Shown here: piece after piece, positions 1 through 7,631 of the stretch | How positions within the stretch are numbered: the first letter of the stretch is position 1 | How the letters are laid out: every line of letters starts with the position of its first letter | Assembly: GCA_937901455.1 (NCBI GenBank) | Contig: CALDIA010000181.1 | Coordinates: forward strand, 1-23,937 | Direction: 5' to 3' | Source: an uncultured Bacteroidales bacterium | GTDB taxonomy: Bacteria; Bacteroidota; Bacteroidia; Bacteroidales; WCHB1-69 | DNA length: 23,937 nt | The notes under the pieces: model-generated | Told to the model about the DNA's origin: nothing | Database searches by the model: none | The model's input: the letters and a program-made list of their open reading frames with translations, nothing else | Translations under genes and position numbers: made by a program

Positions 1-309
1 TATTATATTAACATTATTATTATCATCATTTTTTTTCAATAAATTATCTTTTATATCATTACTATTATTGATTACAGTATTTGTATTATTATTAATATCT
101 TTCATTTCAATTGTTTGTTCTTTTTTTATTTTAATAAGTTTTTCTTTTCTTTTTGATAATATACTTTCCATAATTTTATATTTATCAAAATTTTCGGAAT
201 ATAATTTAGGAAATACAAAAGTAAATCCGTTTAAAATTGCCATACAAAGAGAAAATATATTTGCTAAACAATCTATAAAAGAATTAGCTTTTCTTTTATA
301 ATCATCATA
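1..309 (-). CDS. Partial AT-rich ORF, Asn/Lys-rich, unknown, probably foreign to the rest of the window
   Basis: Reading the minus strand from about base 309 to base 1 gives one frame with no stop across 100 codons, open at the window edge. The first part is hydrophobic (a likely membrane segment around ANIFSLCMAILNG, then FVFPKLYSENF). It is followed by a basic stretch (SKRKEKLIKIKKEQ) and an Asn-rich tail with runs such as NNN and DDNNN. By my count GC is about 16 % and nearly all third positions are A or T, against roughly half GC in the rest of the window. Long open frames are unlikely by chance in such AT-rich DNA, so this is probably real coding sequence. I do not recognise the family. 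The composition suggests an AT-rich eukaryote (Plasmodium-like protist, Dictyostelium, anaerobic fungus) more than Bacteroidota. The frame runs on a little past 309 into antisense etfA, so its true 5' end is missing. Confidence 0.5.
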
Positions 310-312
310 TAA
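300..312. other. Abrupt composition junction, probable chimeric join
   Basis: Composition switches within about ten bases from about 16 % GC to ordinary Bacteroidota coding sequence. To the right, the etfA frame begins KNVFVFAEQ at 311. To the left in that frame are TAT, TCA, TCA and a TAA stop at 299-301, with no start codon. The run AAAAA at 311-315 could have given microhomology to an assembly or ligation join. Confidence 0.65.
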
Positions 313-1303
313 AAACGTATTTGTATTTGCTGAACAACGTGACGGTGTCATCCAATCTGTTGCGTTGGAGCTGCTCGGCAAGGCCCACGAACTGGCCGGT
401 GTGCTGAACGAGAAAGTGGTGGCGGTCCTTCCTGGACACAACATCACCAAGCACGCCCAAATGCTTATCGAATATGGTGCCGATGAAGTCATCTGCATCG
501 ACGAGCCCGAATTGAAAGACTATCTTACAGAACAATATGCGCAGACCATCTGTCAGGTGGTGGAGAAGTTCAGTCCCAGCATCCTGATGATCGGTGCCAC
601 GACCATCGGCCGTGACCTCGGTCCGCGCCTGGCTGCCCGCCTCACCACCGGCCTCACTGCCGACTGCACCCGCTTGGAGATTTCCGAAGAGGGTGAGCTG
701 ATGATGACCCGTCCGGCTTTCGGTGGCAACCTGATGGCCACGATCATGTGCACGGAGCACCGTCCGCAGATGTCCACCGTGCGCCCCGGCGTGATGCAGA
801 AGATGCCTCGCGACCCTGAGCGCAAGGGCAACGTCATCACTTTCAAGCCCACCTTTGACAAGAGCAAGTTTCTCGTCCGCATGGTGGAGAATGTGAAGGT
901 TGACAAGGGCAAAATTGACATCACAGAGGCCAAGGTACTCGTCTCCGGCGGACGCGGCGTAGGCTGCAAGGAAGGCTTTGAAAAACTGCAAGCCCTCGCC
1001 GATGTGTTCCCGAACGCGGAAGTTTCCTCTTCCCGCGCCATGGTGGATGCCGGCATTATTGACCACGACCGTCAGGTGGGTCAGACTGGCAAGACCGTGC
1101 GCCCGGATCTCTATTTCGCCCTCGGTATCTCCGGCGCCATCCAGCACCTCGCTGGCATGGAAGAGTCCGATTTCATTATCGCGGTCAACAAAGACAAGTT
1201 CGCCCCTATCTTCACGGTTTCCGATCTGGGCATCGTGGGTGACTTGAACAAGATCGTTCCGCTGTTGACCACGAGATTGGCCGCCGAAATCGAGAAGAAA
1301 TAA
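311..1303 (+). CDS. etfA: Electron transfer flavoprotein, alpha subunit (5' end missing)
   Basis: EtfA is the FAD-carrying subunit of the EtfAB heterodimer, which moves electrons from acyl-CoA dehydrogenases to the quinone pool or to a bifurcating complex. The product shows the N-terminal nucleotide-binding-like domain (KNVFVFAEQ... LELLGKAHELA). The conserved C-terminal FAD domain follows, with VSGGRGVG, SRAMVDAG, VGQTGKTVRPDLYFALGISGA and NKDKFAPIF. About 330 residues are present, close to the family length of 330-340, so only the start Met and perhaps one or two residues are lost. No in-frame ATG or GTG lies between the upstream TAA (299-301) and the conserved N-terminus; the first start-like codon (TTG, 365) would cut off the first strand. 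etfB, the usual upstream partner, is absent because the sequence changes to AT-rich DNA exactly here. The assignment is secure; the missing start most likely reflects the join. Confidence 0.93.
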   Translation, partial: KNVFVFAEQRDGVIQSVALELLGKAHELAGVLNEKVVAVLPGHNITKHAQMLIEYGADEVICIDEPELKDYLTEQYAQTICQVVEKFSPSILMIGATTIGRDLGPRLAARLTTGLTADCTRLEISEEGELMMTRPAFGGNLMATIMCTEHRPQMSTVRPGVMQKMPRDPERKGNVITFKPTFDKSKFLVRMVENVKVDKGKIDITEAKVLVSGGRGVGCKEGFEKLQALADVFPNAEVSSSRAMVDAGIIDHDRQVGQTGKTVRPDLYFALGISGAIQHLAGMEESDFIIAVNKDKFAPIFTVSDLGIVGDLNKIVPLLTTRLAAEIEKK

Positions 1304-1320
1304 TAACGAACAATTCCCGC

Positions 1321-1350
1321 TGTAGAGACGTGCCATGGCGCGTCTCTACA
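1321..1350. repeat. 30-bp near-perfect palindrome
   Basis: The arms TGTAGAGACG and CGTCTCTACA are exact reverse complements and flank TGCCATGGCG, whose inner eight bases are also palindromic; only one symmetric pair (T with G) fails. It lies between etfA and lolD and is not followed by a T-run, so it is not a classical terminator. It looks like a dispersed intergenic palindrome (REP-like), but only one copy is visible here. Confidence 0.7.
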
Positions 1351-1372
1351 ATTGTGTATAGAATGTAAATTG

Positions 1373-2026
1373 ATGATTGAGGTCAAAGACATCGAAAAAT
1401 CCTACGGAAGTCTGAAGGTACTGAAGAAAATCTCCTTGTCAATAGGGGACAATCAGGTTGTGACGATCGTAGGCCCATCCGGCGCTGGCAAATCAACATT
1501 GCTGCACATCATCGGCACGCTCGACCGCGCCGACAAAGGGAGCATCTTGATAAAGGGTACTGATATCAGTAAGTTGTCGGACAATGCCTTGTCTGATTTC
1601 CGCAACCACCATATCGGCTTTGTCTTCCAGTTCCACCATTTGCTGCCCGAGTTCACGGCCGCTGAGAACGTTGCTCTGCCAGCCATGATTGCGGGACACT
1701 CCCGTAAGGAGGCGCTGAAGAAAGCTGAGGAACTGCTCGACTTTCTGCATCTCAAGGAGCGGATCACCCACAAGCCCTCGGAACTGTCTGGGGGCGAGCA
1801 GCAGCGGGTGGCCGTTGCCCGCGCCCTCGTCAACAAACCCGAAATCATCCTCGCCGATGAGCCCTCCGGCAACCTCGATACCGACAATGCCCGCAAACTG
1901 CATCAGCTTTTTTTTGAATTGCGCGACCAATTCCATCAAACCTTCGTCATCGTTACCCATAACCAAGAATTGGCCAACCTGTCGGATTGCAAAATACAAC
2001 TGCAAGACGGCTGTCTAATTTCGTAA
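1373..2026 (+). CDS. lolD: LolD-type ABC transporter ATPase
   Basis: Predicted ATPase of the LolCDE complex, which releases lipoproteins from the inner membrane to the periplasmic chaperone. Of 217 residues, Walker A is GPSGAGKST (34-42), the signature is LSGGEQQR (138-145), Walker B is ILADEPSGNLD (around 159-169) and the H-loop is VTHN near the end. The Q-loop stretch FQFHHLLPEFTAAENV is the hallmark that separates LolD from other small MacB/FtsE-like ATPases. I chose ATG 1373 because translation from the upstream TTG at 1352 would add seven residues outside the family. No permease gene (lolC/E) is adjacent; in Bacteroidota these are often unlinked. The next gene encodes a lipoprotein, but that does not show a specific partnership. 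Confidence 0.88.
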   Translation: MIEVKDIEKSYGSLKVLKKISLSIGDNQVVTIVGPSGAGKSTLLHIIGTLDRADKGSILIKGTDISKLSDNALSDFRNHHIGFVFQFHHLLPEFTAAENVALPAMIAGHSRKEALKKAEELLDFLHLKERITHKPSELSGGEQQRVAVARALVNKPEIILADEPSGNLDTDNARKLHQLFFELRDQFHQTFVIVTHNQELANLSDCKIQLQDGCLIS

Positions 2027-2043
2027 CCAAAAACCTCCAAACA

Positions 2044-2649
2044 ATGAAACCCTCTTACAAACATTTCATCAACGTATCCTTAATATGCATCGCTATGGTG
2101 CTCTCAAGCTGTGGCCTCTCCAAAGTGGTCAACCTGCTTCGTTGCTCCTTCGATATGGACGGCATCACCGACATCACTTGGGCGGGCGTCAACCTGAGCA
2201 ACATCAGCAGCGTCAGCGATCTCTCAATCAACGACCTCAAGTCGGCCGCCGCCGCTATAAAAGCCCGCGACTTCCATGTGGGTTGCAATGTCAAGGTCAA
2301 TGTCAAGAACAGTACACCGCGTGATGCCAAGATGATAGCCTACGACTATGAACTGCTCATTGACGATGCTTCCGTGGCCACTGGCTCCACCGACAACCAG
2401 TCGTTCATCATCCGGCCCAATACCACCACGCCTATCAAGGTGCCTATCGCCATCGACCTCGTCAAAATCTTCAAAAACCAGGAAGGCGAACTGAACAGTC
2501 TCGTGAAGTTTGCCCGCAATCTGAAAGACTATGGCAATGGCGACCCTTCCAACGTGAAGATCAAGTTCTCCCCAAAATTCAACGTGGGCAAGAACGTACA
2601 AAAATTCCCGCCATTCGTACTCAGCAAAACGGTTGGCAACAAAGAGTAA
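2044..2649 (+). CDS. Lipoprotein, possibly LEA14/WHy-like, function unknown
   Basis: A 201-residue predicted lipoprotein: a hydrophobic signal (residues 8-20) ends in the lipobox LSSC with Cys23. The body contains a beta-rich stretch (VGCNVKVNVKNSTPRDAKMI, then YDYELLIDD and TPIKVPIAIDL). This resembles the LEA type 2 / WHy immunoglobulin-like fold, where a strand of alternating N and V residues is followed by a polar loop and a proline-flanked strand. I infer the fold from pattern only. ATG 2044 is the start because the frame upstream overlaps the lolD 3' end with no signal-like sequence. It sits 17 bp after lolD and 26 bp before the DUF4293 gene, so the three may be co-transcribed. The substrate or role cannot be read from sequence. 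Confidence 0.75.
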   Translation: MKPSYKHFINVSLICIAMVLSSCGLSKVVNLLRCSFDMDGITDITWAGVNLSNISSVSDLSINDLKSAAAAIKARDFHVGCNVKVNVKNSTPRDAKMIAYDYELLIDDASVATGSTDNQSFIIRPNTTTPIKVPIAIDLVKIFKNQEGELNSLVKFARNLKDYGNGDPSNVKIKFSPKFNVGKNVQKFPPFVLSKTVGNKE

Positions 2650-2675
2650 TTTTCAAACCAATTATTAACAATATC

Positions 2676-3164
2676 ATGATCCAAAGAATACAATCCCTGT
2701 TTTTGTTAATAGGTATCGTCATACCTATCGTCATCATTTGCATGCCCCTCGGCATTTGCGATACGGCTAATGCACAATATATATATAATTGTCTTTGCTT
2801 GAAAATGAATACTGCTGATGGAGATGCGGTGCTCCGTCTCTACTACATAGCATTCTGCTATGCCGTGTGCGCTATTCTGTGTGCGGTGGCCCTTTTCTCT
2901 TTCAAAAACAGAGTTCGCCAAACCAACATCATATCCATCACCATGATTGTCTATCTTGTCGCCCTGCTGCTCACACTGTGGATCTGTCCGGATATCATCA
3001 TCAAGAAATTCTTCTCCATCCGTGGCGAGGCGTTCACGTTCTACTTCTCCAACCAATGGCTTTTGATTGTCCTGATTTTTGTGGAGGCGCTTTCCCTTTA
3101 CCTGGCCAACAGGTTCATAAAGAAAGATGAAGCGTTGGTGAGAAGTGCTGACCGCCTACGATAG
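2676..3164 (+). CDS. DUF4293 family integral membrane protein
   Basis: A 162-residue protein with four predicted membrane helices: residues about 7-25, 54-77, 85-105 and 122-145, ending in a basic tail. The opening MIQRIQSLFLLIGI is the conserved start of the Bacteroidota-restricted DUF4293 family, whose function is unknown. Length and helix count match the family. It lies 12 bp before tlyA and probably shares its transcript. The lack of polar catalytic residues in the helices argues against an enzyme. Confidence 0.8.
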   Translation: MIQRIQSLFLLIGIVIPIVIICMPLGICDTANAQYIYNCLCLKMNTADGDAVLRLYYIAFCYAVCAILCAVALFSFKNRVRQTNIISITMIVYLVALLLTLWICPDIIIKKFFSIRGEAFTFYFSNQWLLIVLIFVEALSLYLANRFIKKDEALVRSADRLR

Positions 3165-3176
3165 TGTTTTCGACTC

Positions 3177-3971
3177 ATGCGTTTGGACAAATTTCTTGTG
3201 GATAGCGGCCACTTCACCTCGCGCGAGAAGGCCCAGACCGCCATCAAGCACCAAACGGTGAAGGTGAACGGCCTGATTGTCACAAAATCATCTATGGATA
3301 TCACCGACCCCACGTCTGTAGAGGTGATTGACATATACAATAAATATGTCAGCATGGGTGGACTGAAGTTGGAAAAAGCGATTGAGGTTTTCGGTCTGGA
3401 TTTGTCAGGATATCGGATTTTGGACATTGGGGCCTCCACGGGTGGTTTTACGGATTGTGCCCTCCAGCATGGGGCTGCATGCGTGACCGCTGTTGATGTT
3501 GGAACTCGACAGTTGGTAGAGAGTCTTAAAAACGACGGCCGGGTGCTCTCCATCGAGAACAAAGATTTTAGGGAACTCACCCTTGAGGAGGCGGGCAATG
3601 CACTTTTCGACATGATAGTTTCTGATGTCTCTTTCATCTCGCTGGCTTACATTCTGCCTTATTGCCGGCCATTCTTGAAAGAAGAAGGCTCAATGGTCAT
3701 GCTCATCAAGCCCCAGTTTGAAGCAGGCCCTTCGTTTCTCAATAAGAATGGTATCGTCAAAGATGAAAAAGGGTATAAAATCGCTATTCAAAAGGTTGTG
3801 AACGAAGCTCTGACCCAGCATTTCTATCTGAACAACCTCACCGTATCCACCTTGGCAGATGCACACAAAAATGTGGAATTCCTAGCTCTCTTTTCATTAA
3901 CAGACAATGGGTACAGACTGAATCTTAACCAAATCTGCGAAGAAGTAAAGATTCTCAAGAAATCACTATAA
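3177..3971 (+). CDS. tlyA: TlyA-family rRNA 2'-O-methyltransferase
   Basis: Predicted cytoplasmic methyltransferase of the TlyA/hemolysin A family; characterised members methylate ribose positions in 16S and 23S rRNA. The N-terminus (1-60) is an S4 RNA-binding domain (MRLDKFLVDSGHFTSREKAQ... VKVNG). A Rossmann-type FtsJ domain follows, with the SAM motif ILDIGASTGGFTD (81-93). Elements of the K-D-K-E catalytic set are visible: Lys in GGLKLEKA, Asp in SDVSFIS, Lys in LIKPQFE and Glu in KNVEFLAL. At 264 residues it is full length. The stop codon overlaps the next start by one base (TAATG), implying translational coupling with the DUF2461 gene. The name hemolysin is historical; rRNA modification is the likelier role. 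Confidence 0.9.
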   Translation: MRLDKFLVDSGHFTSREKAQTAIKHQTVKVNGLIVTKSSMDITDPTSVEVIDIYNKYVSMGGLKLEKAIEVFGLDLSGYRILDIGASTGGFTDCALQHGAACVTAVDVGTRQLVESLKNDGRVLSIENKDFRELTLEEAGNALFDMIVSDVSFISLAYILPYCRPFLKEEGSMVMLIKPQFEAGPSFLNKNGIVKDEKGYKIAIQKVVNEALTQHFYLNNLTVSTLADAHKNVEFLALFSLTDNGYRLNLNQICEEVKILKKSL

Positions 3972-4681
3972 TGAATGTACCCGACAACAATATACAAGCA
4001 TTTCTCCATGCCTTAGTCACGCACAACAACCGTGAATGGTTCAAGGCAAACAAGGATTGGTATAATGAGGTATGGGCTGAATTCAATAGGCTTGTGGAAA
4101 ACCTGATAGGGGAGATAGCCACTTTTGATCCATCGGTAGCCTATCTCACGCCAAAAGACTGCATCTATCGTATTTACAGGGATATACGATTTTCTCAGGA
4201 TAAGACTCCTTACAAAGGTCACTTGGGAGCCTTCATCAATGAACGAGGCAAAAAAGCCTATTACGGGGGCTATTATCTGCAGATTGAGCCCATGCGCATA
4301 ATGCTTGCCGGGGGTGTGTGGTGGTTGCCCACGCCCGAAATGCACGCCCTTCGCCATGCCATCGTGGATCAGGTGGATACATTTCATCGTATCATGCAAG
4401 CCCCAGAACTGCAGAAACTACATCCAAACTTGGGACTAAACTACTACAAGAAGATTCCAGCAGGATATCCCAAAGACTTTCCATATCCTGAGTATCTCTT
4501 TCCGAAGGAGTACGCCATCTGGTTTGAGTTACCCTCTTCAGTGCTCAAACAAAAGAACATCGCACATCGCATAGCCTCCTGTTTTAAGGCCATCAAACCC
4601 CTCAACGACTTCCTGTCTGAAAATGTGGAGATTAATCTGGAGGAGATGGAAAGTATGAAGGATGTGGTAAAGTTCTTATAA
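3971..4681 (+). CDS. DUF2461 family protein (TIGR02453)
   Basis: A 236-residue soluble protein. Family features are plain: NNREWFKANKDWYNE near the N-terminus, the central YRIYRDIRFSQDKTPYKGHLGAFI, then YYGGYYLQIEP and GVWWLPTPEM. The family is widespread in Bacteroidota and some eukaryotes and has no established function. It carries no signal peptide or membrane segment. Its ATG shares one base with the tlyA stop, so the two are translated from one message. No clear terminator was found downstream; 163 bp separate it from the next gene, which has its own promoter. Confidence 0.85.
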   Translation: MNVPDNNIQAFLHALVTHNNREWFKANKDWYNEVWAEFNRLVENLIGEIATFDPSVAYLTPKDCIYRIYRDIRFSQDKTPYKGHLGAFINERGKKAYYGGYYLQIEPMRIMLAGGVWWLPTPEMHALRHAIVDQVDTFHRIMQAPELQKLHPNLGLNYYKKIPAGYPKDFPYPEYLFPKEYAIWFELPSSVLKQKNIAHRIASCFKAIKPLNDFLSENVEINLEEMESMKDVVKFL

Positions 4682-4757
4682 CGGTTGCCGATGCGCTTTT
4701 TTAGTCCGTTGTATCCCCGATTAAGATTTTTCTCCCACCAAACATCCATAAAATAAT

Positions 4758-4765
4758 TATATTTG
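4758..4765 (+). promoter_or_regulatory. Bacteroidota -7 element TATATTTG
   Basis: Matches TAnnTTTG and is followed by C. Transcription would start near 4770-4773, giving a leader of about 73 nt before ATG 4845 and overlapping the palindrome at 4768-4807. No convincing -33 element was seen. Confidence 0.6.
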
Positions 4766-4767
4766 CG

Positions 4768-4807
4768 GCCTCTATGTGATGACGTAAATGACGTTGCCCA
4801 TAGAGGC
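4768..4807. promoter_or_regulatory. Inverted repeat over the predicted transcription start (operator or leader hairpin)
   Basis: The arms GCCTCTATG (4768-4776) and CATAGAGGC (4799-4807) are perfect 9-bp inverted repeats. Inside, ACGT-AAATG-ACGT forms a second nested inverted repeat. The left arm begins three bases after the -7 box, so it covers the expected start point. It could be a repressor site or, if transcription starts early enough, a 5' hairpin. Confidence 0.5.
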
Positions 4808-4844
4808 GAACTATTTGCTTATTATTTATCTAAATACCATTCAT

Positions 4845-6491
4845 ATGAAAAAAACAATTACTATGGTTATCTTGTTGGGCAGCATCATGATGTTGTCAAC
4901 CCAGTGCCACAAAAAAGAAGCAACACCCAAGGCTGAAGAGCCCGTGAGCGAAATGCAACAGAAAGTGGAGGAGTATGCCTACTTCAACCTTACTACCGAC
5001 CTTTCGGGACTCAGTGAGGCCGACCGGCGACTCATTCCCATCTTCTTTGAAATCGGACAGATTATGGATGAGATATTCTGGGAGCAGACTTTTGGAGACA
5101 GATCGGTGTTGGACACCATCTCCAATCCTTGGGTCAAAGAGTTTGCCGCTATCAATTATGGTGCTTGGGACCGCATGCGTGGCAATGCCCCCTTCATTAG
5201 CGGTTACGGCGAAAAACCTGCCACCGCAAACTATTATCCCAACGACCTGACTAAAGAGGAGTTCGATGCCTACGAAAACCCCGACAAAAACTCTCACTAT
5301 ACCGTACTCGTACGCAACGAAGACAATACCCTCAAAACCATCTGGTATCATGAGATGTACAAAGATAAACTGCAACGGGTATATGAGTTGCTGGACAAGG
5401 CCATTGCCATTACCGACAATAAATCGATGAAAAAATATCTCACCGAGCGTAAAAAAGCCTTGCAAACAGACAAATATTACCAGTCTGACCTTGCCTGGAT
5501 GGCCATGAAAGACACTAAGATAGACTTTGTGTTTGGTCCTATCGAGAATTATGACGATGAATTGAACAGCATCAAAACATCCTACGAGGCATTTGTGTTG
5601 GTCAAGGATGAAGAAGAGAGTGCCAAGCTGGACAAGTTTGTCAGCATGTTGCCGCAGATGCAGAAGGAGTTGCCTTGCGAACCGCAGCACAAGAGCTTTG
5701 TGCCTGGCACAGCAGCAGATGTAAACGTCTATGATGTGGTGTTTTATGGCGGTGACTGCAATGCTGGCGGCAAGACAATTGCCATCAACCTGCCCAATGA
5801 CGAGCGCATTCAGGAGGAAAAGGGCTCCCGCCGCTTCCAATTGCGCAACGCCATGCAAGCCAAGTTCGATATGATCATGAAACCTATCGGCGAAATCGTC
5901 ATAGAGCCCTCCGAACAGAACCATATCAACTTTGACGCCTTCTTCTGGAATGTTACTTTCCATGAGATTGCCCATGGCTTGGGCGTCAAGCAAACTATCA
6001 ACGACAAAGGTAGCGTGGATGATGCCATGAAGACAGAAAATACCAGCTGGGAAGAGGCTAAGGCTGACATCATCGGTCTGTATCTCGTCTGCAACCTTAT
6101 TGAAAAAGGTGAAATCACCAACATCACTCTGGAAGATGCCATCACCACCTACATTGTGGGCCTGCTGCGTTCCGTACGATTTGGAGCAAAAGAGGCTCAT
6201 GGCATTGCCAACATGATGTGCTACAACTATTTTGAAGAGAATGGCGCTTTCAAACGCACGGGCAACGGCACCTATCATATTGATTACGAAAAGGCTAAGG
6301 AAGCGGTTGACAGCTGGATTGCACTCATTCTTAAAACCCAGGCGGAAGGCAATTTTGAATTTGCACACCAATTCAGCAAGAAGCACGGTACCGTGGGCAG
6401 CAACCTGCAGAAAGACCTTGACAGAATAAACAAGGCCGGCATCCCACGCGACATCCGTTTCAGACAAGGCCTGGATATTTTAGGACTATAA
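4845..6491 (+). CDS. Exported M49-like zinc metallopeptidase (DPP III / Nudix-hydrolase-3-associated type)
   Basis: A 548-residue exported protein. The zinc motif is HEIAHG (His373, Glu374, His377), and the third ligand is probably a Glu of the downstream EEAKADIIGLYLV (Glu403 or Glu404). That pairing is typical of the dipeptidyl-peptidase-III-like domain also found in plant Nudix hydrolase 3, rather than classical DPP III with HExxGH. Related Bacteroidota proteins are often named Zn-dependent hydrolase or peptidase M49. ATG 4845 (MKKTITMVILLGS) gives a signal peptide; the upstream ATG at 4788 would bury it. The Cys in LSTQC could be lipidated, but Gln at -1 is atypical for a lipobox. No Nudix domain is present. 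It probably acts on peptides in the periplasm or at the surface; substrate unknown. recF follows after 20 bp. Confidence 0.8.
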   Translation: MKKTITMVILLGSIMMLSTQCHKKEATPKAEEPVSEMQQKVEEYAYFNLTTDLSGLSEADRRLIPIFFEIGQIMDEIFWEQTFGDRSVLDTISNPWVKEFAAINYGAWDRMRGNAPFISGYGEKPATANYYPNDLTKEEFDAYENPDKNSHYTVLVRNEDNTLKTIWYHEMYKDKLQRVYELLDKAIAITDNKSMKKYLTERKKALQTDKYYQSDLAWMAMKDTKIDFVFGPIENYDDELNSIKTSYEAFVLVKDEEESAKLDKFVSMLPQMQKELPCEPQHKSFVPGTAADVNVYDVVFYGGDCNAGGKTIAINLPNDERIQEEKGSRRFQLRNAMQAKFDMIMKPIGEIVIEPSEQNHINFDAFFWNVTFHEIAHGLGVKQTINDKGSVDDAMKTENTSWEEAKADIIGLYLVCNLIEKGEITNITLEDAITTYIVGLLRSVRFGAKEAHGIANMMCYNYFEENGAFKRTGNGTYHIDYEKAKEAVDSWIALILKTQAEGNFEFAHQFSKKHGTVGSNLQKDLDRINKAGIPRDIRFRQGLDILGL

Positions 6492-6511
6492 CGCCCTCAT
6501 ATCCCAAGTAG

Positions 6512-7624
6512 ATGTACCTCAAAAACATACAACTATCCCAGTTCAAGAGCTATGAGGAAGCGGCGTTCACATTCAACGAGAATGTGAACGCTCTTGTTGG
6601 TAAGAATGGAAGCGGTAAGACCAATCTGTTAGACGCCATCTATTACCTGTCTTTCTGCAAAAGCTATTTCTCCGCCCAAGATGTCTTCTCCATGCGTTTT
6701 GGCAGCGACTTCTTTGCCATTCATGGCGATTTCTACCATCGCGACGGGGAAAATCATACCCAAATCAGTTGTACATATCGGAATGGACACAAGTCGATGA
6801 AGGCCAACAAGAAGGAGTACCCGAAGTTAAGTGCCCACATCGGCTTGTTCCCAGTGGTCATGGTGTCGCCCTACGATAGTGAGATTATCCATAATGGCAG
6901 TGAGATCCGCCGCAAGTTCTTCGATGCCATTATTTCCCAATTCGATGCCGAATATCTACAGCATCTCATCGCATACCGGAAGCTCTTGCAGCAACGCAAC
7001 GCTTTGCTCAAGCTGATTGCAGAGCGCCAATACGCTGACACCACACTACTGCAAACCATCAATGAACAAATGGCACCGTTGGCACATTGTATCTTTGATC
7101 AACGAGAAGCTTTCATCAAGCATATACAGCCAATCTTCCAAACCCATTACAAGCAACTTACAAAAGATGCCGAACGGGTAGAGGTCATGTACCAATCGGG
7201 ACTCCATGAGCAATCGTTCGCCACAGGCCTGGCCAACAGCTACGCCGTAGATGCCAAGACCGGATTCACCAATTTCGGCATCCACAAAGATGACTATCTG
7301 TTTGCCATTGACGGACAGCCCGTTAGAAGATACGGCTCGCAAGGACAACAAAAATCGTTCTCGCTGGCACTGCGGTTGGCGCAGTTTGACTATTGTTATG
7401 CACAGAAAGGCATCAAACCCATTTTGCTGTTGGACGATATCTTCGACAAATTAGACCGCAACCGTATCGCGGAACTGCTGAATATGGTAGGCAACGATCA
7501 TTTCGGACAAGTCTTTATATCAGATACAGATGAATTTAGAGTTCATCAGATTTTAGACGAACATCATATTCCACATCAGATAATCACTATCCAGCGGCAG
7601 TCTGAAAACAGCACTGTGGAGTAG
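6512..7624 (+). CDS. recF: DNA replication and repair protein RecF
   Basis: RecF is an SMC-like ATPase that helps RecO and RecR load RecA at gapped DNA. The 370 residues show Walker A GKNGSGKT (30-37) followed by NLLDAIYYLSF, the signature region YGSQGQQKSFSLALRLAQF, and Walker B ILLLDDIFDKLD (304-315). The length is normal. The start at ATG 6512 (MYLKNIQLSQFKSYEE) matches the family N-terminus. It is not next to dnaA-dnaN-gyrB as in many bacteria, which is common in Bacteroidota. It follows the M49-like gene by 20 bp with no visible promoter of its own, so it may depend on the promoter at 4758. It ends at a strong terminator. Confidence 0.95.
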   Translation: MYLKNIQLSQFKSYEEAAFTFNENVNALVGKNGSGKTNLLDAIYYLSFCKSYFSAQDVFSMRFGSDFFAIHGDFYHRDGENHTQISCTYRNGHKSMKANKKEYPKLSAHIGLFPVVMVSPYDSEIIHNGSEIRRKFFDAIISQFDAEYLQHLIAYRKLLQQRNALLKLIAERQYADTTLLQTINEQMAPLAHCIFDQREAFIKHIQPIFQTHYKQLTKDAERVEVMYQSGLHEQSFATGLANSYAVDAKTGFTNFGIHKDDYLFAIDGQPVRRYGSQGQQKSFSLALRLAQFDYCYAQKGIKPILLLDDIFDKLDRNRIAELLNMVGNDHFGQVFISDTDEFRVHQILDEHHIPHQIITIQRQSENSTVE

Positions 7625-7631
7625 GGGAGAG

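Noticed and set aside
68..301. Plus-strand 77-codon hydrophobic frame in the AT-rich segment
   Set aside because: It is Phe/Ile/Ser-rich because it is antisense to the Asn/Lys-rich minus-strand frame, which is longer, open throughout and has a more protein-like layout.
305..1336. 343-codon minus-strand frame opposite etfA
   Set aside because: It is antisense to a clearly conserved etfA and is His/Gly/Asp-rich, as expected for the complement of a codon-biased gene.
4679..4720. Terminator after the DUF2461 gene
   Set aside because: There is a T-run at 4697-4702, but the preceding bases do not form a convincing stem; the AACGG/CCGTT pair encloses the T-run rather than preceding it.
4896..6467. 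523-codon minus-strand frame opposite the M49-like gene
   Set aside because: Although long, it lacks any recognisable domain, while the plus strand carries a signal peptide and a zinc motif. Codon bias explains the lack of antisense stops.
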